From: JAVBNC01 sp031551765 | GTDB lineage: Bacteria; Desulfobacterota; Desulfovibrionia; Desulfovibrionales; Desulfovibrionaceae | Direction: 5' to 3' | DNA length: 40,315 bases | NCBI GenBank assembly: GCA_031551765.1 | Contig: JAVBNC010000160.1 | Location: 1 to 40,315 of the forward strand | In this document: one piece after another, positions 7,441 through 15,398 of the stretch | How positions within the stretch are numbered: the stretch's first letter is position 1 | How the letters are laid out: every line of letters begins with the position of its first letter | The notes under the pieces: generated by a model | Databases searched by the model: none | What the model saw: the letters and a program-made list of their open reading frames with translations, nothing else | Told to the model about the DNA's origin: nothing | Made by a program: the position numbers and the translations under genes

Positions 7441-7465
7441 GGCGTCCATCCTTTATTCCGTTATT

Positions 7466-7495
7466 CCGGCGCGGGCGGCGAACCGCCCGCGCCGG
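7466..7495 (-). promoter_or_regulatory. Very stable hairpin between dsrB and dsrD
   Basis: Positions 7466-7478 and 7483-7495 are perfectly complementary (13 GC-rich base pairs). The 4-base loop reads TTCG on the minus strand. No T-run follows, so it is probably an mRNA-stabilising or processing element at the 3' end of dsrAB and not a terminator. Confidence 0.6.
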
Positions 7496-7505
7496 GGTGT
7501 GAAGA

Positions 7506-8651
7506 CTAGAACTTGAACTGCGTGCTCTGCCGCCAGGTATAGTAGGCGGGGTCACGGAAATCGTCAATCAGGTGGTGGGTGAACTCCAGGCCGGTAAGGC
7601 TGAAGAAACGCTCCCAGCCGATACGCTCGGCCCAGTCGCCCAGGCGCTCGTATTTGCGGGCGTTGGCCGCGTACACTTCCACAATGTGCTTCACCGTCTG
7701 CACGGTTTTGGGCCAGCGGGGGGCTTCGTTGGGAATGTAGGCCACAACCACTTTGGAGAACTTGGGCATGGAAATGCGGTTGGAAACCTTGCCGCCCACC
7801 ATGATGGCGATGCCGTCGCCTTCCCCGTCGGAAATGGGGAGGGCCGGGCACATGGTGTAGCAGTTGCCGCAGTACATGCAGCGCTCGTTCTTGATGCCGA
7901 TGGAGTTGACTTTCTCGCCCTTCCATTCGGCCTTGACCGGACGCACGGCCGCCGTGGGGCAGGAGGCGACGGCCAGGGGGATTTCACAGAGCTGGTCCGC
8001 CCATTCGTGGTCCACCATGGGGGGCTTTCTGTGGATGCCCACCAGGCCGATATCGGAGCAGTGCACCGCGCCGCACATGTTGATGCAGCAAGCAAGGGCG
8101 ACACGCACCGGGGCGGGCATGCGCATGCTTTGGAAATCGGTGAACAGTTCGTCCATCACGGCTTTCACCGGGCCGGAGGCGTCGGTGGCCGGGGTGTGGC
8201 AGTGGATCCAGCCCTGGGTGTGCACGATGTTGCTGATGCCCGCGCCCGTGCCGCCCACCGGGAACTTGTAGGAGCCGCCCTTGAACTTACGGCTGGCCAG
8301 GTCTTCTTTCAGGGCTTTCATGGCTTCCAGGGAGGTGACCATGAACTCGATGTTGTTGCGGGTGGTGAAACGCAGGTACCCACCGCAATGCTTGTCCGCG
8401 ATATCGCAGATTTCGCGGATGTGGGTGACGGACATCAGGCGCGCGCCGCCCGCGCGGACGGTGTAGACCTTGTCCCCGCTTTTGGCCACGTGCACCAGCA
8501 CGCCGGGCTCCAGAATTTCGTGATAGTCCCAGTTGCCTTTGTTTTTGGCGATAACCGGGGGATAGAATTCGTCGTATTTACGCGGCCCGATATCGGACTT
8601 GCGGCCTTCCATGGGTTTTTCGGGATTGTACCCGGACGATACGAATGCCAT
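7506..8651 (-). CDS. dsrB: Dissimilatory sulfite reductase beta subunit DsrB
   Basis: DsrB carries the catalytic siroheme-[4Fe-4S] of the cytoplasmic DsrAB sulfite reductase, which reduces sulfite to DsrC trisulfide. In the 381-residue protein the cluster-siroheme cysteines are Cys151 and Cys188/189/193 (CCINMCGAVHC). The inserted ferredoxin domain has Cys231, 258, 261 and 264 (CMYCGNCYTMCP). The segment GTGAGISNIVHTQGW and C-terminal YTWRQSTQFKF are typical of Desulfovibrio DsrB. It starts 17 bases after dsrA, clearly in the same transcript. Nothing is missing. Confidence 0.98.
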   Translation of the reverse strand: MAFVSSGYNPEKPMEGRKSDIGPRKYDEFYPPVIAKNKGNWDYHEILEPGVLVHVAKSGDKVYTVRAGGARLMSVTHIREICDIADKHCGGYLRFTTRNNIEFMVTSLEAMKALKEDLASRKFKGGSYKFPVGGTGAGISNIVHTQGWIHCHTPATDASGPVKAVMDELFTDFQSMRMPAPVRVALACCINMCGAVHCSDIGLVGIHRKPPMVDHEWADQLCEIPLAVASCPTAAVRPVKAEWKGEKVNSIGIKNERCMYCGNCYTMCPALPISDGEGDGIAIMVGGKVSNRISMPKFSKVVVAYIPNEAPRWPKTVQTVKHIVEVYAANARKYERLGDWAERIGWERFFSLTGLEFTHHLIDDFRDPAYYTWRQSTQFKF

Positions 8652-8668
8652 AGTATATCTCCCCTTCC

Positions 8669-9982
8669 CTATCTCTGGTGTCTCTTGCGGTATGCTTCAA
8701 GGTCACGGTTCCAGCCGCCGGGCACTTCTTCTTCTTTAAAGAAGATGTAGGGGTTGTGGCGGGGTTCTTTGACGTGGACGGCCTGGGGCTTGATCTGCGT
8801 CACTTCCAGAAGCTTTTGGAAGGAAAGGCGCTTGATGGTTTCGCCCAAGCGCTCGCGGTTCTTGCCTTCTTCCATCCACCAGTCCCAGATGTTTTCCACG
8901 ACCGCTTTCACGTCGTCGTACGGGGGGGTCACTTCCACAAAAGGCACCAGCAGCGAGCCCATTTGCGCGCCGTCCAGCACCGGGGCTTTCGCGCCCACCA
9001 GAATGGAGGCGCCGCGCTCGTCGCCTATGCGCAGGGCGCGCGGCATGGTGTTGATGCAGTGCATGCAGCGCGTGCACTCTTTGTTGTTGATGGACAGCTT
9101 GGCGCCGTCCCACTTCATACAGGCCGTGGGGCAGCGGGAGATGACTTCCGCGTCGATATCGAACTTGCCCCAGTCACGGCCGGAGTGCGCGCCCGCGTTG
9201 GGTTTGAATTCGCCGCCCACGTAAGCTTTGACGGCGGCCTGGTCGATTTTGATGTCGTCTTTCCAGGTGCCGATGACGGAAAAGTCGGAGCGGGCGATGG
9301 AAGCCACGCAGCCGTTGGGGCAGCCGTCGAATTTAAATTTGAACTTGTAGGGGAAGGCCGGACGGTGCAACTCGTCCTGGTAGTCGCGGGTCAGAGTATA
9401 GCAGAGGTCCTGCGTGTCATAGCAGGCGTACTGGCAGCGCGAAGGCCCCATGCAGCACGCGGGAGTGCGCAGGTTGGAGCCGGAGCCGCCCAGGTCGGTG
9501 TTCAGCTTGTGGGTCAGTTCGTAGAACACTTCTTCCAACTGCGGGGTCTGGGTGCCCAGAAGGATGATGTCGCCGGTGGAGCCGTGCATGTTGGTCAGGC
9601 CGGAACCGCGCATGTCCCAGATATCGCAGATCTGGCGGAGGAAATCGGTTTTGTAGAACTTGGCCGCGGGCTGGTTGACCCGCATGGTGTGGAAATGGGC
9701 CACGCCAGGGAACGCGGTAGGCTGGTCGCAGTAGCGGCCGATAACGCCGCCGCCGTAGCCGAACACGCCCACGATACCGCCGTGTTTCCAGTGGGTTTCG
9801 CCGTCGTTGTACGAAAGCTCAAGCACGCCCAGCAGGTCTTCCGGGCAGTCGACGGGAATTTGATATTCCACGCCTTTCGCGTTTTTGGCCCTGTTTTCCG
9901 CTTCCTGTTTGATGTCGGAAACAAAGCTCGGCCAAGGTCCCGACTCAAGCTGGTCAAGTTTTGGGGTCGCGTGTTTCGCCAT
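8669..9982 (-). CDS. dsrA: Dissimilatory sulfite reductase alpha subunit DsrA
   Basis: DsrA is the partner subunit of DsrAB (desulfoviridin in this family). The 437-residue sequence has the cofactor cysteines 177, 183, 221 and 225 (SRCQYAC, GCPNGC) and a ferredoxin domain with Cys284, 303, 306 and 309 (CTRCMHCI). These positions are the same as I recall for Desulfovibrio vulgaris DsrA. In that enzyme half of the sites hold metal-free sirohydrochlorin. The start ATG has a GGAGG ribosome site 8 bases upstream. It is the first gene of dsrA-dsrB-dsrD-(cobB-like), divergent from the gene at 10263. Confidence 0.98.
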   Translation of the reverse strand: MAKHATPKLDQLESGPWPSFVSDIKQEAENRAKNAKGVEYQIPVDCPEDLLGVLELSYNDGETHWKHGGIVGVFGYGGGVIGRYCDQPTAFPGVAHFHTMRVNQPAAKFYKTDFLRQICDIWDMRGSGLTNMHGSTGDIILLGTQTPQLEEVFYELTHKLNTDLGGSGSNLRTPACCMGPSRCQYACYDTQDLCYTLTRDYQDELHRPAFPYKFKFKFDGCPNGCVASIARSDFSVIGTWKDDIKIDQAAVKAYVGGEFKPNAGAHSGRDWGKFDIDAEVISRCPTACMKWDGAKLSINNKECTRCMHCINTMPRALRIGDERGASILVGAKAPVLDGAQMGSLLVPFVEVTPPYDDVKAVVENIWDWWMEEGKNRERLGETIKRLSFQKLLEVTQIKPQAVHVKEPRHNPYIFFKEEEVPGGWNRDLEAYRKRHQR

Positions 9983-10262
9983 TACCCTACCTCCGCAAAG
10001 TGTTGGTGAGAACCCGCCGCGAGCACGGGTCGGGAAATCATGCCGCCCGAAAAAAGAAGCTCTTTCGAGCGCAACATATAGATACTACTACTAAATAACC
10101 GGTAGATGGAACAGGCCCTTTTGTCAAGGCCGCCAAAAAAATACGGCCGGAAACCGTGGATACGGCATAGCATGCCCGGCGGGTAATGTCGACAATCCAC
10201 TCTGCCTGTTCCCGGGTTGACGGGCAATTTTTTTCAGGCCAGAGTCACAACGGAGGCGAATC
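9983..10262. promoter_or_regulatory. Divergent dsr control region
   Basis: These 280 bases between dsrA and the gene at 10263 contain no gene. On the minus strand a perfect TTGACA (10122-10127) is present, but no convincing -10 lies 16-18 bases after it. A weaker TTCCAT...TAGTAT pair lies further in, within the ACT-repeat tract at 10082-10092. A short GCTC/GAGC hairpin with a T-run lies in the dsrA leader. A terminator-like hairpin (10203-10234) faces the rightward gene. I could not identify a regulator site with confidence. Confidence 0.5.
10203..10234 (+). terminator. Terminator-like hairpin upstream of the gene at 10263
   Basis: TGCCTGT (10203-10209) pairs with ACGGGCA (10220-10226, one G-T pair), immediately followed by a run of seven T. 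It lies only 28 bases before the start codon, and no plus-strand gene precedes it for almost 5 kb (sodC). It is therefore a candidate attenuator or a stop for antisense transcripts. Confidence 0.5.
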
Positions 10263-11042
10263 ATGTCCAGATACTGGCTTGAAACCAATTCCCCCCGTTT
10301 TACCGCGGAAATTCTGCGCGGCTTTTGCGATGTGAGCCTGGTGTTGACGGAGCAGTTCGACCGCTTTGATCGGGCGGGCAACCTCTCCTTTCCCGTGCTG
10401 CGGGACCTGGTGGGCGAAATGCTGAACAAGGGCCCGCTCTGGCGCCTGAAAGACCTCAGCCACCACATTCTGCGGGACGCGGAAGGCAGCCCCCCGGCCG
10501 CCCGGCTGCTGGACTGGGCCATCGGCTACATTTTCCACGAAACCATCAAGCTGATGGAAGACGCCCACCAGCACCGCTACTACACCCCGAGGCTCCAGGG
10601 GCTGATGGACCGCTGCATCCCGCAGGAAGAGGCTGTGCTGGCCGACGACTTTTTCACCATCACCCGCGAGATCCACGCGGACATGAGCCAGGGCGTGGCG
10701 CGCATCAGCCGCCTGCTCTCCCACGCCAGGGCTTTTTTCCGGCTCTACGCCCCCAGCCAGGCCGGCAACCGCTACCTGGCCCGTTTTCTCCATGACAACG
10801 AAGAGCAGGTACGCGAGGCCTTTCAGGAGCAATTCCACCCCCTGCTCAAGGCCCTGTACAGCGAAACCCCGGAACGCATGCACCTGGAAGCCGCCCTTTC
10901 CCTGCTGGAAGCCGGGCACGCGGAACGCGCCAGGGAAGCCGCCCTGAAAGCCGCCGCTCTGGCCCCGAACCGCCAGGACGTGGCGGACCTTCTGGCCCGG
11001 GTGGACCGGGAAGCGGAACGCCTGGCCGCTGTCAGCGCCTGA
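10263..11042 (+). CDS. Uncharacterised helical protein divergent from dsrA
   Basis: I recognise no named family. The 259-residue protein is soluble, has no signal peptide or membrane segment, and looks almost entirely alpha-helical. It is rich in His, Arg and Glu. The last 50 residues (ALSLLEAGHAERAREAALKA onward) look like one or two TPR-type helix pairs. There are only two cysteines (residues 22 and 118) and no metal-binding cluster. The GGAGG ribosome site 6 bases upstream and the strong terminator directly after support a monocistronic gene. Its place opposite dsrA suggests a link to sulfite reduction or its control, but this is context only. Confidence 0.8.
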   Translation: MSRYWLETNSPRFTAEILRGFCDVSLVLTEQFDRFDRAGNLSFPVLRDLVGEMLNKGPLWRLKDLSHHILRDAEGSPPAARLLDWAIGYIFHETIKLMEDAHQHRYYTPRLQGLMDRCIPQEEAVLADDFFTITREIHADMSQGVARISRLLSHARAFFRLYAPSQAGNRYLARFLHDNEEQVREAFQEQFHPLLKALYSETPERMHLEAALSLLEAGHAERAREAALKAAALAPNRQDVADLLARVDREAERLAAVSA

Positions 11043-11060
11043 GCGCGCTTTTCTCCGTCA

Positions 11061-11094
11061 CAAAAAAAACGGCCCGTTCGGGCCGTTTTTTTTG
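11061..11094. terminator. Bidirectional intrinsic terminator
   Basis: A perfect palindrome: A-run, ACGGCCCG, TT, CGGGCCGT, T-run. It separates the converging genes at 10263-11042 (plus) and 11111-12028 (minus) and should work in both directions. Confidence 0.92.
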
Positions 11095-11110
11095 TGGGCG
11101 TCAGTCCGGT

Positions 11111-12028
11111 CTACTTGGCCGGTGTGCAGCTGAACGTGTCCTTGGCCTTTCCGGCCTTGACCTTAAACACGCCCGGCGCGGGCAGGTGCGCGCCCGCCAC
11201 GGGAATATTGCGCTTGGCGGCCAGGTCCATCAGCGCTATGCGCGCGCCCACGGCCTTGGGTTTGTCCATGTCGTAGACCGCGCAAATGGTCGGGTCCTGA
11301 AACTGCAGGGCCGCGCCGTGCACCAGATCGCCCCAGAACAGCATGCGGGCGCCTTCGGATTCCAGCAGCAGGGCCGAATGACCGGGCGTGTGGCCCACGG
11401 CGGCCACGGAGGTGATGCCGGGCAGCACGTCCCCGCCCAGGGGGAAGGTCTTGATTTTGCCGGGGTACATGGCGAAATTGGCCATGATCAGCTCAATGTT
11501 CGCCTTGCGGCCGGGGTTGGTTTTCAGGGTTTCCGGGTTGGTCCAGTAGGCGTTTTCCACGTCGCTGACCAGCACTTCCGCGTTGGGGAACGCGGCTTTG
11601 CCTTCCCAGGCCAGCCCGCCCACGTGGTCGCCGTGCAGGTGGGTGAGCAGCACGTGGGTTATGTCCTGCGGCTTCACGCCGATGGCGGCCATCTTGGGCA
11701 GCAGCCAGCTTTTGGGGTCCGCGGCCTTGCCGTAGCCCGTGTCCACCAGGGCCAGCGTCTTGCCCGACCTGATCAGAAACACGTAGACGGAAGAGGGCAC
11801 GCTGCCTTCCGGCGCGAGTTTTTTCAGCTTTTCCATGCCCGCGTCCTTGAACGTTTCCACGGACATGCGCCGCTCCACGTCCTGCAGGCTGTAAACCGTG
11901 GCCTTGCCCACCTTGAAAGTGACGGGGGCGGCGCCTTCCATGGCGGCCGGAGCGGCGGAGGCGGGATACAGGAAACCCTGCGCCAGCACGACAGCGGCGC
12001 AAGCGGCACACGCAAACAGGATCTTCAT
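11111..12028 (-). CDS. Periplasmic metallo-beta-lactamase-fold hydrolase
   Basis: The 305-residue precursor has a signal peptide with cleavage after ASA near residue 26. The MBL metal motif THLHGDH (129-135) is intact, followed by GHTPGHS, WGDLVH and a final AGAHLPAPG. All ligands for a binuclear zinc site are thus present. Overall pattern (SVYVFLIRSGKTLALVDTGYG, then a late His in AGAHLPAPG) resembles the lactonase/organophosphate-hydrolase branch of the superfamily more than beta-lactamases. The substrate cannot be predicted. A GGGAG-like ribosome site precedes the ATG. It is flanked by a strong terminator and by the rex promoter region, so it is its own transcription unit. Confidence 0.85.
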   Translation of the reverse strand: MKILFACAACAAVVLAQGFLYPASAAPAAMEGAAPVTFKVGKATVYSLQDVERRMSVETFKDAGMEKLKKLAPEGSVPSSVYVFLIRSGKTLALVDTGYGKAADPKSWLLPKMAAIGVKPQDITHVLLTHLHGDHVGGLAWEGKAAFPNAEVLVSDVENAYWTNPETLKTNPGRKANIELIMANFAMYPGKIKTFPLGGDVLPGITSVAAVGHTPGHSALLLESEGARMLFWGDLVHGAALQFQDPTICAVYDMDKPKAVGARIALMDLAAKRNIPVAGAHLPAPGVFKVKAGKAKDTFSCTPAK

Positions 12029-12080
12029 AGCCCTTTCTCCCTTTTAGTATGGTGGTGCGGCGGAAACAGTGGTTCGCCCA

Positions 12081-12109
12081 CTAACACGCTATCATCGGCC
12101 GTCTGTCAA
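12081..12109 (-). promoter_or_regulatory. Candidate promoter of the MBL-fold gene
   Basis: On the minus strand a perfect TTGACA (12104-12109), a 17-base spacer and a poor -10 TGTTAG (12081-12086) precede the gene by about 50 bases. Confidence 0.4.
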
Positions 12110-12145
12110 GACCTTCCCGGTTCCTTGGACAGCCTGCCTTTTTCT

Positions 12146-12163
12146 TTGTTCCTTTTTTCACAA
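12146..12163. promoter_or_regulatory. Candidate Rex operator
   Basis: The 18-base sequence begins TTGT and ends TTCACAA, matching the general Rex operator shape TTGTGAAN4TTCACAA with an exact right half and four matching bases on the left. It lies just upstream of the rex -35 element. Autoregulation of rex by NADH/NAD+ ratio would be expected. The left half is degenerate, so this is tentative. Confidence 0.45.
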
Positions 12164-12168
12164 AAAAC

Positions 12169-12197
12169 TTGACTTCCTGGCCTGTATTCAGTATTTT
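12169..12197 (+). promoter_or_regulatory. Candidate promoter of rex (and possibly hydCBA)
   Basis: TTGACT (12169-12174), a 17-base spacer and TATTTT (12192-12197) precede rex by about 70 bases. A short direct repeat TTCAGTATT occurs at the -10 and about 20 bases further on. Confidence 0.55.
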
Positions 12198-12267
12198 TTT
12201 ATCGATATTTCAGTATTGATTTTACCATAACCATGCCCCCCTCACGCGGGTTTATACCGGGAACTCC

Positions 12268-12921
12268 ATGTCCGACGAAAGACCCGTCATTTCAAAACAC
12301 GCGCTGCAGCGCCTGGTGCAATATCTGACACATTTGAAAAACCTCCCCGCAAACGCGCCGGAACACATTTCCGCCACCACCATAGCGGAGGCCCTGGGCC
12401 TGAACCAGGTGCAGGTGCGCAAAGACCTGGCCTGCGTGGCGGAAGGCGGCAAACCCCGGGTGGGCTATGTGCGCAAAAAGCTGCTCCGGGATATCGAGCA
12501 CTTCCTGAACTACGATAACCTGACGGACGCCGTGGTCGTGGGCGTGGGCAATCTGGGCAAGGCCCTGCTCTCCTACGCCAATTTCACGGATTACGGCCTG
12601 AACATTGTGGCCGGGTTCGACACGGACCCGGACCTGGTGGGTTCGGAGGTGGGCGGCAAGCGCGTGCTGGATATCGCCACCCTGAACAACATCTGCCGGC
12701 GGCTCAACGTGCGCATCGGCATTGTCGCCGTACCCGCGCCCTGCGCCCAGGAGACCTGCGATTTGCTGGTGGCCAGCGGCATCCGGGCCGTGTGGAATTT
12801 CTCTCCGGCCAACCTGTCCGCGCCGGAAAGCGTGGTGGTCAAAAACGAAAGCATTGCCGCCTCGTTCGTCGTGCTCTCCCAAATGCTCAAGAACAGTTTC
12901 GCCGTGTACGGGCTTGATTGA
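12268..12921 (+). CDS. rex: Redox-sensing transcriptional repressor Rex
   Basis: Rex is a homodimeric repressor that leaves DNA when NADH binds. The 217-residue protein has an N-terminal winged helix (TTIAEALGLNQVQVRKDLA, recognition residues near 46-54) and a Rossmann domain with GVGNLGKAL (92-100). The domain-swap C-terminal helix is present at full length. It sits 49 bases before hydC, with no terminator between them, so rex may be co-transcribed with the hydrogenase genes it is likely to control. Placing rex next to a bifurcating hydrogenase is a known arrangement in anaerobes. The ribosome site before the ATG is weak. Confidence 0.95.
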   Translation: MSDERPVISKHALQRLVQYLTHLKNLPANAPEHISATTIAEALGLNQVQVRKDLACVAEGGKPRVGYVRKKLLRDIEHFLNYDNLTDAVVVGVGNLGKALLSYANFTDYGLNIVAGFDTDPDLVGSEVGGKRVLDIATLNNICRRLNVRIGIVAVPAPCAQETCDLLVASGIRAVWNFSPANLSAPESVVVKNESIAASFVVLSQMLKNSFAVYGLD

Positions 12922-12970
12922 CCCGCTTGTCCCCTCAACACCAACCCTGCCACAGCCAAAAGGTACCGCG

Positions 12971-13516
12971 ATGAAAACCGCTTCGATCGCGCCCCCCGCG
13001 CACGCGCCCGTCCCGGGCGGCACCTTTTCCTCCAAGTTCGACCGGGTCTGCGAAGTGCTGGACAAACACCAGCGCAACCCGCACAAGCTGGTGCCCATTC
13101 TCCAGGAAATCCAGGAAGAGTACAGCTACCTGCCCGAGGAAATCATGACCTATGTGGCGACGGCCCTGGGCCTTTCCCCCACCAGCGTGTTCGGAGTGGC
13201 CACCTTTTACTCGCACTTCACCTTGGAGCCCAAAGGCAAATACGTAATCAAGGTCTGTGACGGCACGGCCTGCCATGTGAAAAAATCCACGGACATCCTG
13301 AAGGTGCTGGAACGCGAGCTGGGCCTCTCCGCCAAGAAAAAGACTTCCGACGACATGCTGTTCACCCTGGAAACCGTGGCCTGCCTGGGCGCCTGCGGCC
13401 TGGCCCCGGTGGTGGTAGTCAACGAGGAAGTGCACGGCGCCATGACCAAAGAAAAAACCACGGAACTGCTCAAGAGCATACGCGAGAAGGAAAACGGCCA
13501 TGGCGCAAACGCATAG
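12971..13516 (+). CDS. hydC: Electron-bifurcating [FeFe] hydrogenase, NuoE-like subunit HydC/HndA
   Basis: This 181-residue subunit has a thioredoxin-like [2Fe-2S] fold homologous to NuoE of Complex I. Helical N-terminal half: HKLVPILQEIQEEYSYLP and ATALGLSPTSVFGVATFYSHF. Cluster cysteines: CDGTACH and, about 40 residues later, CLGACGLAP. It works with HydB and HydA in a soluble complex coupling H2, NAD(H) and ferredoxin. The ATG at 12971 is chosen because the conserved region begins shortly after and an AAAAGG site lies upstream. Its last 17 bases overlap hydB. Confidence 0.93.
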   Translation: MKTASIAPPAHAPVPGGTFSSKFDRVCEVLDKHQRNPHKLVPILQEIQEEYSYLPEEIMTYVATALGLSPTSVFGVATFYSHFTLEPKGKYVIKVCDGTACHVKKSTDILKVLERELGLSAKKKTSDDMLFTLETVACLGACGLAPVVVVNEEVHGAMTKEKTTELLKSIREKENGHGANA

Positions 13517-15389
13517 CTTGGAAGAACGCAAACAGCATTTTGAGGAGCGCATGCGGCAGTACAAGGGCCGCATCATCATTTGCGCGGGCACCGGCTGCAT
13601 GGCCAACGGTTCCGTGCCCATTTACAACCGCTTTCTGGAAGTCATCCGCGCCAGGGGACTGACGGTCACCGTGTCCCTGGAAAAGGAAAAGGCGGACCAC
13701 CTGCTTTCCGAAAGCGGCTGCCAGGGCTTCTGCCAGATGGGCCCCCTGGTCACCGTGTACCCGCAGGGCATCCTCTATACAAAGGTGCGGGCGGAGGACG
13801 TGGACGAGATCGTGGATATGACCATCATTAACGGCCAGCCCGTGGACCGCCTGCTGTACCAGACCCCGGACAGCGGGGAACATATCGCGGACATGGACAA
13901 GATCCCCTTCTATGCCAGGCAGCACCGGCTGATGCTCAAGAACTGCGGCCACGTGGACGTGCGGGACCTGGAGGAATACATCGGCAGCGGCGGCTATTTC
14001 ATGGCCCGCAAGGCGGTGCTTGAGATGACGCCCGAAGCGGTGTGCAAGGAAATGCTGGCTTCCGGCCTGCGCGGCCGGGGGGGCGGCGGTTTCCCCACGG
14101 GCCGCAAGTGGGATTTGACCCGGCAGCAGAAGAACGAGGTCAAATACGTCATCTGCAACGGCGACGAAGGCGACCCCGGCGCGTTCATGGACCGCTGCGT
14201 CATGGAAGGCAACCCCCACAGCGTGCTGGAAGGCATGATCATAGCCGCCCGGGGCGTGGAAGCCACGGAAGGCTACGTCTATGTGCGCACGGAATACCCC
14301 CTGGCCGTGCAACGCCTGAAGCAGGCCACCCGGGACGCCAGGGAAGCCGGGCTGCTGGGCGAAAACATCTTCGGCTCCGGCATGGGCTTTGACATCCACG
14401 TCATGGAAGGCGCGGGCGCCTTCGTCTGCGGCGAGGAAACCGCGCTGATGGCCTCTATTGAGGGCCGTCGCGGCATGCCCAACCCCAAGCCGCCCTTTCC
14501 CGCGCAAAAGGGGCTGTTCGGCAGGCCCACGGTCATCAACAACGTGGAAACCCTGGCTTCCGTGCCGCTCATTTTCCAGATGGGCAGCGGGGAATACGCC
14601 AAGTTGGGCACGGCCACGTCCAAAGGCACCAAGACCTTTGCCCTGACCGGCCACGTGGCCAACACCGGGCTTATCGAGGTGCCGTTCGGCTCCACCCTGC
14701 GGGAGATCGTGTTCGATATCGGCGGGGGCGTCTTGGACGACGCCGGGAACCTGAACGGCGGGGACTTCAAGGCCGTGCAGATCGGCGGGCCTTCCGGCGG
14801 CTGTCTGACCATGGAACACCTGGACCTGCCCCTGGACTACGAAAACCTGCAGTCCGTGGGGGCCATGGTGGGTTCCGGCGGCCTGGTGGTCATGAACCGC
14901 GAAACCTGCATGGTCAAGATCGCGCGTTTCTTCATGCAGTTCACCCAGAACGAATCCTGCGGCAAGTGCGTCATCTGCCGCGAAGGCACCCGCCAGATGC
15001 TGGCGCTTTTGGACGACATTACCGAAGGCCGGGCCACGGAAGAAACCATCCCCCTGCTGGAAGAGCTGGCGGAAACCGTCAAGACCGGTTCCCTCTGCGG
15101 CCTGGGCAAGACCGCGCCCAACCCGGTGCTCTCCACGCTCAAGTACTTCCGCGAGGAGTACGAGGCCCACGTACAGCACAAGCGCTGTCCCACGGGCCAG
15201 TGCGAAGGGCTGCACGTCTATTCCGTGCTGGAAAAAGCCTGCAAAAGCTGCGGCATCTGCGCCAGGAAATGCCCGGTGAACGCCATTACAGGGGCCAAGG
15301 GCATGCCCTACGCCATCAACCCGGAATTGTGCGTCAAGTGCGGCGTCTGCATGGACAGCTGCAAGTTTAACGCTATCGCCGTGCGCTAA
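13500..15389 (+). CDS. hydB: Electron-bifurcating [FeFe] hydrogenase, NuoF-like diaphorase subunit HydB
   Basis: HydB binds FMN and NAD(H) and is the site of flavin-linked electron splitting. The 629-residue protein has three parts. First, an N-terminal thioredoxin-like [2Fe-2S] domain (CAGTGC, GCQGFCQMGP), which in the four-gene Hnd systems is the separate HndB. Second, the NuoF core with LRGRGGGGFPTGRKW, NGDEGDPGAFMD, and the [4Fe-4S] site ESCGKCVICREG plus SLCGLG. Third, a C-terminal 2x[4Fe-4S] ferredoxin (CKSCGICARKCP, CVKCGVCMDSCK). The domain order equals HydB of trimeric bifurcating enzymes. The start overlaps hydC by 17 bases; hydA follows after 9 bases. Confidence 0.95.
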   Translation: MAQTHSLEERKQHFEERMRQYKGRIIICAGTGCMANGSVPIYNRFLEVIRARGLTVTVSLEKEKADHLLSESGCQGFCQMGPLVTVYPQGILYTKVRAEDVDEIVDMTIINGQPVDRLLYQTPDSGEHIADMDKIPFYARQHRLMLKNCGHVDVRDLEEYIGSGGYFMARKAVLEMTPEAVCKEMLASGLRGRGGGGFPTGRKWDLTRQQKNEVKYVICNGDEGDPGAFMDRCVMEGNPHSVLEGMIIAARGVEATEGYVYVRTEYPLAVQRLKQATRDAREAGLLGENIFGSGMGFDIHVMEGAGAFVCGEETALMASIEGRRGMPNPKPPFPAQKGLFGRPTVINNVETLASVPLIFQMGSGEYAKLGTATSKGTKTFALTGHVANTGLIEVPFGSTLREIVFDIGGGVLDDAGNLNGGDFKAVQIGGPSGGCLTMEHLDLPLDYENLQSVGAMVGSGGLVVMNRETCMVKIARFFMQFTQNESCGKCVICREGTRQMLALLDDITEGRATEETIPLLEELAETVKTGSLCGLGKTAPNPVLSTLKYFREEYEAHVQHKRCPTGQCEGLHVYSVLEKACKSCGICARKCPVNAITGAKGMPYAINPELCVKCGVCMDSCKFNAIAVR

Positions 15390-15398
15390 GGAGCCGCC

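Noticed and set aside
8678..10009. Open frame opposite dsrA
   Set aside because: Antisense shadow of dsrA; the same effect is seen opposite dsrB, cobB-like, hydS and rpsB-tsf.
10122..10127. TTGACA as a full dsrA promoter
   Set aside because: No acceptable -10 at 16-18 bases, so only the -35-like hexamer is noted.
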